Shown here one piece after another: positions 56,797 to 64,000 of a stretch of DNA of 64,000 bases. Under the pieces are notes generated by a model. The model saw nothing but the letters and a program-made list of their open reading frames with translations. It made no database searches and was not told the origin of the DNA. The translations under genes and the position numbers were made by a program. The stretch is from Zopfochytrium polystomum (Eukaryota > Chytridiomycota > Chytridiomycetes > Chytridiales > Chytridiaceae). The stretch covers positions 1 to 64,000 of the forward strand of contig JAIVFJ010000172.1 of the NCBI GenBank assembly GCA_025765615.1, written 5' to 3'. The number at the start of each line of letters is the position of its first letter. Positions within the stretch are counted from its first letter, which is position 1.

Positions 56797-56848
56797 TGTA
56801 AACAGTCTACTCTGAGTGAGTGAGTGGAAGGAGTGAATGAAGTGGAAG
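56797..56848 (-). repeat. inverted partial Copia LTR end
   Basis: TGTAAACAGTCTACTCTGAG and following bases repeat, in inverted orientation, the 3' end of the adjacent solo LTR. It matches the start of the Copia LTRs at 42026 and 49766. Confidence 0.7.
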
Positions 56849-56849
56849 G

Positions 56850-57275
56850 TGTTAGGCAAAATTGACTGGTTAGCAGCACACAAGGCGGACCCGAACCTAT
56901 TGTGACTGTCAGTTATTGTTCTCACAATGCCCATGGGAGAGCAAGCTACCGCCAATGCAGACCTGGGCGCTGGCTTGCGCTGATGACAAAAACTCTGAGT
57001 ATTAAGTGGAACAGAAACCTGGTGTTGACAGTTTACCCAGCGTTACCAGTTTTCCTCCTCCTCTGCTCAAGCAGATAATATGGGAGAGGTTTTTACCCCG
57101 TGGCAGTCACGCTTGCCTAGCAACTATTTTAGCATGCATATCATCATTATGTATCAATAATTCATAACAAGTTTTTTTCTCTTTCTCTCCAAGTTGGGAA
57201 GAAGGATCACTCACAAACACACATCTCCACTTCATTCACTTCTTCAACTCACTCACTCAGATTAGACTGTTTACA
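56850..57275 (+). mobile_element. solo Copia LTR
   Basis: 426 bp from TGTTAGGCA to CTGTTTACA, in opposite orientation to the large Copia element. Closely similar to the split right LTR. No matching target duplication seen, probably because of the inverted LTR fragment abutting it. Confidence 0.8.
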
Positions 57276-58131
57276 ACAAGTGCCAGGGGCAGACCGTGGA
57301 CATGGCTATTGTTGACATTGGCAAATATTGAAAAACCCCAGGGCTGGCCTTTGCCGTCTTGAGCAGGGTGTGCCATGTTTCTGGCTTGATGCTCAAGGCC
57401 TTTTCTTACGACAGAGTGGAACAGCTATCAAGCTCTGAAGGAGTGAGACGAAGAATTGCCCTCGATCATAGGCTGGATCAGTTGTCCATTCTTTCATGAA
57501 TCTTTCTTCCTGCTTAGTGTTTTTTTCTAATCTGGCATTGCGTGCTGGATTATAAATACACATGTGGGGCGAGTTGCAAGGCTCTGCCTTAAGATATCTT
57601 ATTCATTAATTGAATGACAGTGCCTATGTATTCTAAAAATTCCGCAGTCTCGATGAAGGACTCCTTGATCAGTTTTGTTGCAAAGTCCGCCCCGCCACAG
57701 ACTGAACAATCAAATGAGGTCAAAAAACATTGGATAAAGAGCAGCAATAGGGATGCTCAAAGATTTTCGACGAAAGGACAAACAATTTTTGTCCATTGCG
57801 TTTGAGCTTCAGTATGCCATATGGTGAAACAAGCACGACGGGACCTCCATTTTCGGGGTTCTTTTCCGACAAAAATCCAAAGTAAGTTGTTTTCTGATTG
57901 GTTCTCGCCGGAAACCAACGTGTGTCTGCTTCTTCTCTCTTTGTCTGTCTGCTCTTTTCCAGGAATTCGCCTGCCAAACGCGGAAAGTGTGACGAAGTTG
58001 GAAAATGCCAGGCGGTGCGCAGCACAGACACGCTATGAATTCGACAGATTTGTTCTTGCTGCCAACCCCAGACAACGAACTAACACCACAGAAGTGCAAC
58101 CCCAGCAGCGAGCAGCGTCAACGGTTATCCA
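57276..58131. other. region upstream of kinase gene 2
   Basis: No gene confidently recognised. A plus-strand frame at about 57821-58130 is open but is unlike the upstream region of paralogue 1; treated as promoter and leader. Confidence 0.4.
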
Positions 58132-58398
58132 ATGGACGCCATCAAAACGATCGTCGAGACGGCCGCCGGCGCCGTGCCGGGCCTGCGCGAGGTGCTCAGC
58201 GTCGCGCTGCTGATCCACCGCACGCTCGAGGCGCGCAAATCGTCCATTCGCCACCTCGACCTGCTGCGGGACAAGGTCGAGCTCATTGCCGTCGCTCTGC
58301 ACCGAAAGTACGCCCCCGGCGGCGGCAAGACCGACGCTGCCGCCGCACCGGAAGCAGCCAACTCCGGAACCACCGACGATGGCGATGGCAACGGCATG

Positions 58399-58431
<33 letters not shown>

Positions 58432-61400
58432 AATGGCAATGGCGACGGCGACAGCGGCGGCAACGGCGATGGCAACGGCGACGGCGGCAGTGGTGGCGAT
58501 GACCACATCCTGGCAGGCCTGGCCCAGTGCCTGCGCGACCTGCAGCAGTGGATCGAGAAGCAGCTTGCAAAGAACGTGCTCAAGCAGCTGGCACAAGCCG
58601 CGTCCATCAAGGAAAAGGCCCTCCTGTACGACGGCAGGCTCACGGCGTACATCCAGGCTCTGCAGCTGGCTGCCATGCAGCCCTCGGGTCTCACCAGACA
58701 GGCCACTCAGGTGGACCCCGACTCGTCCGTGCGCGCCATGACCGCGGCCGTCGAGGCAGACCTTTCCGACCTCCGCGCCGGCCTCGCCGAGCTCCTCCAA
58801 GAGCACGCCAACGACACGCTAGACCAGCTGCTCGCGCGGCTGGACATTTCCAACGCAAACATGATCGACTCGATCAACAACCTCCAGGATCTGCACCGCG
58901 ACTCGATTGCCCAGAACGAGGCCGTCGCCCGCCACCTCCAGCGGCTCGAGTCGCGCCTGGCCAGCCGGTCGGGCTACCATCCCTCCTCGGCCGCGGCGGT
59001 GCCATGGACCGTCATCAACGAGGACGACCTGACGTACGTGCGCAAGGACGCCATCGGATCTGGGTCGTTTGGCGAGGTGTACCTCGCGCGCTGGGGGACG
59101 TCTGAGGTCGCCGTGAAAAAGGCCCTGGACGCGGTGGTGGTCGGGCGAGAGAGCCGCGAGTCGATCCACAAGGAGGTGCTGGCGTGGAGCCGGCTGCACC
59201 CGCATCCGAACGTCGTGACGCTGTTTGGCGCGTGCGTCGACACGGACCGGCCGTTCCTCGTCATGAAGTACTTCCCGCTCGGGAACCTCGCCGACCGCCT
59301 CGCCGTCGACCCGGACGTCGGCCTCGACTCGCGCGTCAAGTGGATGTTTGAGGTGTGTCTCGGCCTCATTCACATCCACGAGGCCGGCATTTTCCACGGC
59401 GACCTCAAGGCGGACAACGTGATGCTGGACGATTTGAACGGCTCCGTGACGGCGAAAATCACAGACTTTGGACTGAGCCAGTTCAAGCGGACCGGAGCCG
59501 CGTCAAGGGAGAAATCCAAAACGCAGGACCTCACCGGCGCTGTTCGATGGAAGGCGCCCGAATCTTACCAGCGGCAGTACAAGATGACGACCTCCTTTGA
59601 CGTTTATGCCTTTGGAATGACTGCCTATCAGATCCTCACGGGAAAGATCCCCTTTTATGAAGAACCAAACGCCTGGGTTGTCCGTGATTGGATCAAAGAT
59701 GGGGAGCTTCCGACTAAACCGGAAAACGTTGAAGGTAAAAATATGAGACTGGACGCCAGAAGAAGATTAAATGTAGTTTATGGCAGAGACAGGCACGCTG
59801 TGGCATTGCATTACCGCCTGCTTGAAGGTCAATCCAGAGCAACGGTCAACGGCTTATCAGGTGTGCGCTGTTTTCCCTTTCTCTCCCATCTTACGACGTT
59901 GAAGACGCGATCCGTCTTGGAGGTAGAATTTCTCAAATTGAAGGCTCCTCTTCCCACTCGACCAGTACCCTCAGTTGCACTTGAGCGAGGTGCCGAGTCC
60001 ATTGGTGAGAGCAATAGCAGCGCACTCTCATCAGCAGACACACGCCTCAACAGTGGACCTTCATCTCTGAATAAGCCGTTGCCACCGACTGCTGGCAGCA
60101 GCCACGTTCCTACAAACAACACACCGCGGCTCTTGGTCAATCTGGGTACGACTCACCCTGACGCCGCTCGATTCTGGTCGAAATGTGCCTCTGATGGCAT
60201 AAGCATTCGCGAACGGCTGCCGTGGAATGATTTTGTTCGCGGATTGGAGCAGGAGCTGTTCAAAGGTGGCTCGAATCAATCAGTCGATGTTTCCATCTTG
60301 AAGATGATGTTTGGAGAAGGCCAGAGCGCCGACATCTCTCTGTCGGCGTTTTCTCGTTTTATCAAAGCAACAGCTGTGGGGTCCAGTGTGCGAGACATTT
60401 TTCTGCTCGCTGTGAGCCAAGTTTCATCAGGGGAGAATTGGAGACATGTAAGTCGCCTGAGATGAATAAGCAGTGAGTTAATCATCCGTAGGAGTCGAGA
60501 AGAACGTTCCAACGTCGAATAGTCCAAGGGGGTTGGGATGAGGAGTACTGCGTCTTCAGAGGGCTGAGCGAGGATGAAAAAGCAGCCATGCACGAAGCGC
60601 TTGCGACCAATCGAACTGTGAAATGCTTGGAAATAATTTGTGAGTGGCATTTCGTTCAACCAGCTTTCTAGTCGAATTTAGCAAATCTTGTTTCAATTAC
60701 ACAGCACGTGAGAAAGCACGCCTTCTTGCTGGATAAATAGTTCTAACCGAATCCTGCACCATGAACATTTACTGAAAGCATGTGAGCTTTCTTTATCAAC
60801 ATTGCGTAGGGTTGACGAATGCGAGCACCTCTTACATAACAAAAATCGTCGTTCATCTATCTTACCTGCCTGCGGCATCAGTGCGTAAGTACACTTGTTT
60901 ACTCAACAATTCAAAAGCACCCTCTCATGACGTTCTTTCGTAAGCTTGTGAGTAATCTGTAGTGAGATTACCCTTGCCTCTAATTAAACTATTACGAAAA
61001 ATCTCTCGTTCATGCGCGGAAACCAAGCCGGTAAGTACTATGCGCATCCTCTTCTGCATTAGAGCTTCCATGCTGATTGAAGCGAACCAATCAACTCTAT
61101 ATTCCGACCTGTCCATGAAAAGAAAGTGCGTAACACATAAAATAGAGAAGCATTTTCGCTAATTATTTTTCCAGTTCGTGAGTCCGCTTCGACACAACTT
61201 CCTTTCTCTAACAGATCCATAAATTGGCTGTACTTGTCCACTGAAAGCTCGTGAGTAAGACGTTTCAAAAAGTGGAGTTTCCGATTAACGATCCGTCGTT
61301 TACAATCTGTTGGATCGTTGCTTGAAATCTTAAGCTGGTGAGCAACGCACTAACTTTTGTCTTGAATCTCATTCAATGCCTTATCTCCCAGGCCGTGAGT

Positions 61401-62970
61401 ATCTGTGATTCATTGCTTGGTGCATTGTCCCGAGTCTTTGGTCTGACTTCCGGAAATTGGACCCGCGCCCGGCCTGTCGTGACAAATCAGCATGTGAGTG
61501 TAAGGGCTTATTCAACATTGTCAGGGTACTGAAGCCAGTTCTTTTCACATTCGTTGTCAGTCGGTAAGTGACCGCGCGTCGGCTCTTTCGTTAAAGGGCA
61601 AACTGATCCAACACCTTCAACCCTGCACACTGGATGCTACTAGTGCGTAAGTAGATTTGTATTCCTCCCATTTTGGGCGGCAGTCACTATTTTCTGTTCG
61701 TGTTTTGCGAGCTAATCTAGCACAATAGTTTGTAAGTAGAGGTGTCGATTTCTTTGTCCTGTTATGCTCATCGATCGTGATGTCAACCTGTTTCTCCGGT
61801 CTTACTCGAACACTTTGAAGATAGTAAGTTTTTTGTTCAAAACTTCTGAGAAATACGGACAATCTCACCCGTCTTTCCAGCTCGTAGGTCCTTTAGTGGC
61901 TGTGCAGATTGAAGAGCGCTAACGCAGCATGCCGTAACTATTAACTGAAACACGTTGACTCTCGCCCAGCCGGTAAATTTTGCTACACAAGATACATTCG
62001 AAGCCTACTCACAGATTTTCTCCCTTTTTTCAGGCTGTAAGAAATGCCACAGTCCTTGTTATCTATTCCTAAATCATTTCTTCGTCATTTCACATGACCG
62101 GCGTAATTTGGGATGTCGGAGCAGCCGGTGAGTGATTTGATAGGACTCTAACAATTCTGTTTCTAATTGCCTCCGCGCAAAATGGACTTCAGTTGGTAAC
62201 GTTGCTCAATAAAATCAACAAATCAGCCATCTCACCTGCTGTCTCAATGGCACTTTTTGCATTTTGGTCTTTAGTTTGTAGGTGTTGTATTTTGAATGTT
62301 CGAGGATTGGCCGCTCACTTCGCGCTCTTCTCTCCTTCCCCCCATTAAATTATGAAGCTGGTGAGTCGTGCATTTTGTTTTGAGGCTATGGGTTTTGATG
62401 TTGTATTACACCCCAAGCCTGTAGGAAATAATTCTCTCGGAAATTGCTTTGAACTGACTTCATTCATTTTTACGGCGTGGCACATGTGCATCCACTGGTC
62501 TTCGACAGTCGGTGAGTAGTTGGATTGAAAAAGAATTGCTCTCACACTGACCATCGCTTCCCAACAGCCGGTGAGACTTCTTCAGATGTAGACTAAGAAA
62601 TTTGAAAATTCAAATGCTTAGATAATGGGCTGTACGGAACGAAACGCTCTATTGCGACCCTAAGCCAAGCTCTCAAGTTGAACAACACTTTGGAGGAGCT
62701 CCACTTGGAAAGTAAGTTCAACAGCGGAAAATTTCTGCACGGACGTTGAGCCACGTGTCCCCACGAAGACCATCGAGTCCGAAACGAACGCAAGGTTCTT
62801 GCGGCAGGAGCTAGCGGAAGCAAATCACTTCGATACGTGAACCTGAAAGGTGCGGTGCGGAAATGCATTGGGACAAGCGAGGCATCTGACCATTGCTGAA
62901 AGGTAATGGGTTCCCCAAGAACACTGGAGCCAAGGACGGATGGCCGAAACAACTGCAATTGTCTATTTGA
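58132..62970 (+). CDS. TKL-type protein kinase with N-terminal helical domain and C-terminal leucine-rich repeats (paralogue 2)
   Basis: Ordinary exons: 58132-59734, 59787-59860, 59905-60447, 60492-60639, 62622-62711, 62769-62849, 62903-62970. The array between 60639 and 62622 is described separately; with 25 codons included the product is about 893 aa. Exon 1 (helical N-terminus, Asn/Gly linker, kinase to WIKDGELPTKPE) is identical to paralogue 1 over nearly its whole length, including the HGD (non-RD) catalytic loop. Exon 2 has the same 74-nt length as in paralogue 1 but different sequence (TGTLWHCITACLKVNPEQRS). The spacer domain (HPDAARFWSKCASDGISIRE) and LRRs (TVKCLEII, NGLYGTKRSIATLSQALKLN, KSLRYVNLK) are only moderately similar. 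A terminal exon encodes GNGFPKNTGAKDGWPKQLQL and stops. Likely a soluble signalling receptor kinase. Confidence 0.9.
60640..62621 (+). other. array of 25 candidate 3-nt (single-codon) exons in kinase gene 2
   Basis: Same position and phase as in paralogue 1. AG-NNN-GT triplets start at 60705, 60779, 60882, 60945, 61028, 61127, 61175, 61248, 61335, 61392, 61491, 61561, 61644, 61729, 61821, 61881, 61970, 62034, 62125, 62193, 62275, 62358, 62418, 62509 and 62568. Introns are 45-100 nt. The sixth is ambiguous (TGC at 61127 or AAA at 61123) and leaves the shortest intron (45 or 49 nt). Joined in phase the frame stays open. The encoded loop begins S P L and ends S A F A D before NGLYG, as in paralogue 1 (S P I ... 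A F A E before KGLYG). The last four triplets, CTG CCT TCG CCG, parallel CTG CCT TTG CTG of paralogue 1. Confidence 0.75.
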
Positions 62971-63015
62971 GAAAAGGGAAAAGCGCAATGTCGCTTTTGA
63001 GACACGCGAAATAAA

Positions 63016-64000
63016 ATGAGCCATCTTCGTGAAGAAGAAAACGTTCTCCAGCTACCCTTCGCACTCGCAAGCGCGATCCGGTCGGCAGCGGCAGCCGACC
63101 AGTCCGCGGAGGGAGACTCGCCACCGCCATCACGCCCGGCCCCCCAGAACATCGCCGGAAAGCGCCGACGGCAGTTCAAGAGCACCGAAAACGTCTCGCG
63201 AGGATTTACGGACGACAACACAAGCCGAGACAATCTCAGGGTCTCTGGCGTCCCCTCGTTTTGGCCTCTTTCTGATCCAGTGCACTGCCGCTTTTGTTTC
63301 TGACTCTGTTGTTCATCAGTTCTCAGGTGAAGCCGACAACGATGTGGACGACTCTCGGACTGGTCCGCGAGGGAGGCCGCAAACGGCTTCCAAGAGCGGA
63401 TGGGACGAAGAAAGCGGAGCGTCCAACGAGATCATGTCCAGGGGTTCAAGATCTGGCCGGAGGAGTATGGGAAGCAGCCAAGATATGTCGCAAGGCCGGT
63501 CCAATGAGGATGTGGACGACGACCCCGATTCGAAGAGGGGATCGCGGAGGCAAGCGACACTTCTACTTCGTGAAGGAAACTAACACTCCGACCCTCGAAG
63601 TCGCTTTGCAAAGCAGCAAGATGGAGGTAGCGATCACCGAGAGATGTCGGCAGAAGCGCTAACGACAATTGGTAGTAATGATCATAATTCCTGATCTGAA
63701 TGACGCCGAGGAGGAAGAGATGGCGACGAGCATCGCTGCCCCACCGTCGCTGAAAGTCAACAAAGTGCGGACGATGCGAGAGCTCGACGCAGATCTATCA
63801 GCGTCGACCGGCCTCCTGAATGAGGTACGCAACAGGACAGGCCCCCTCTCGTTTTGAAGCCAAGCCTTACTAAACAGTGCGTGTCGCCTTGTTGTTGCAG
63901 AACATGATGCATGGCGTGGACTTCTCTTACTTGTCGGGGATCGCGCTTTGCCCGCCCGAGCAAGTGTACGAAGAGGACAAGCACTGGGACTGGGACGTAG
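63016..64000 (+). CDS. IFT43: intraflagellar transport protein 43 (partial at 3' end)
   Basis: IFT-A subunit needed for retrograde transport in cilia and flagella. The conserved C-terminal half is clear. Exon 63676-63824 encodes VMIIIPDLNDAEEEE, then TSIAAPPSLKVNKVRTMREL and DADLSASTGLLNE. Exon 63901-63996 encodes NMMHGVDFSYLSGIALCPPE and VYEEDKHWDWD, followed by GTAG at the window edge. IFT43 proteins share IPDLE-, AAPPS-, RELD-DL and HWDWD(H)LF. The N-terminal half is low in complexity and its exons are unresolved. An ATG at 63016 (MSHLREEENVLQLPF) and the frame with RPQTASKSGWDEE (about 63377) are the best candidates, but they do not join cleanly. A conserved last exon (HLFTEV-like) should lie beyond 64000. 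The start was not fixed. Confidence 0.85.

Noticed and set aside
61123..61129. Sixth triplet of the gene 2 array read as AAA instead of TGC
   Set aside because: Both give AG-N3-GT. TGC was preferred because GTAAC is closer to the usual donor than GTGCGT; neither is proven.

Overview
This is a eukaryotic nuclear window of 64 kb. It is GC-rich in genes and has many short spliceosomal introns (about 45-120 nt; donors mostly GTAAG, GTGAG or GTATG; acceptors often AAG as well as CAG or TAG). The gene content points to a flagellated, zoosporic fungus of chytrid type: a DDI1 protease, a PRMT5/Skb1/Hsl7 orthologue, fungal-style Gypsy chromovirus and Copia retroelements, and two genes known from flagellated cells (an LRRC71-like axonemal protein and IFT43). 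The species is not determined. All gene models below were spliced by eye; exon joins were checked for reading frame.

Layout. 1-430: 5' end of cytosolic tyrosyl-tRNA synthetase (-). 1317-1813: decayed actin-family pseudogene (+). 1990-3882: low-complexity protein (+). 4607-6460: DDI1 (-). 7328-9007: C2-domain protein (+). 9149-12878: long coiled-coil protein (+). 13261-14682: AK3-type adenylate kinase (-). 15953-17668: TRAPPC13 (-). 17929-18226: small membrane protein (+). 18397-21463: LRRC71-like (-). 21598-22698: GT8 glycosyltransferase (+). 23123-24347: NDUFV2 (-). 24569-27570: PRMT5 in 17 exons (-). 27.6-34.8 kb: poorly coding ground with diverged tandem copies of unknown minus-strand sequences. 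35282-39890 and 58132-62970: two paralogous TKL kinase-LRR genes (+). 40.3-57.3 kb, between them: a transposon stack (piggyBac-like fragment, tandem repeats, a Copia element carrying a 1,452-bp inverted-repeat element and a complete 5.3-kb Gypsy element, a receptor fragment, a SINE, a solo Copia LTR). 63016-64000: IFT43, cut by the window end (+).

The outstanding feature lies inside the two kinase genes. At the same point, the start of the first leucine-rich repeat, each carries a stretch of about 1.8-2.0 kb that looks like one long intron. It is in fact punctuated every 45-120 nt by AG-NNN-GT(A/G)AG: 20 times in the first gene and 25 times in the second. Every step keeps a 3-nt spacing, so each can be read as a single-codon exon flanked by ordinary-sized introns. 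Reading through all of them leaves the frame open in both genes, and both encoded loops start Ser-Pro and end Ala-Phe-Ala-(Glu/Asp)-(Lys/Asn)-Gly-Leu-Tyr-Gly. The first exons of the two genes are identical over 1,575 bp with sharp edges, which suggests recent gene conversion, while the rest has diverged.

The housekeeping genes act in separate processes (translation, ubiquitin-linked proteolysis, nucleotide balance, vesicle tethering, complex I, arginine methylation) and form no pathway. Two head-to-head pairs (17668/17929 and 21463/21598) probably share promoters.
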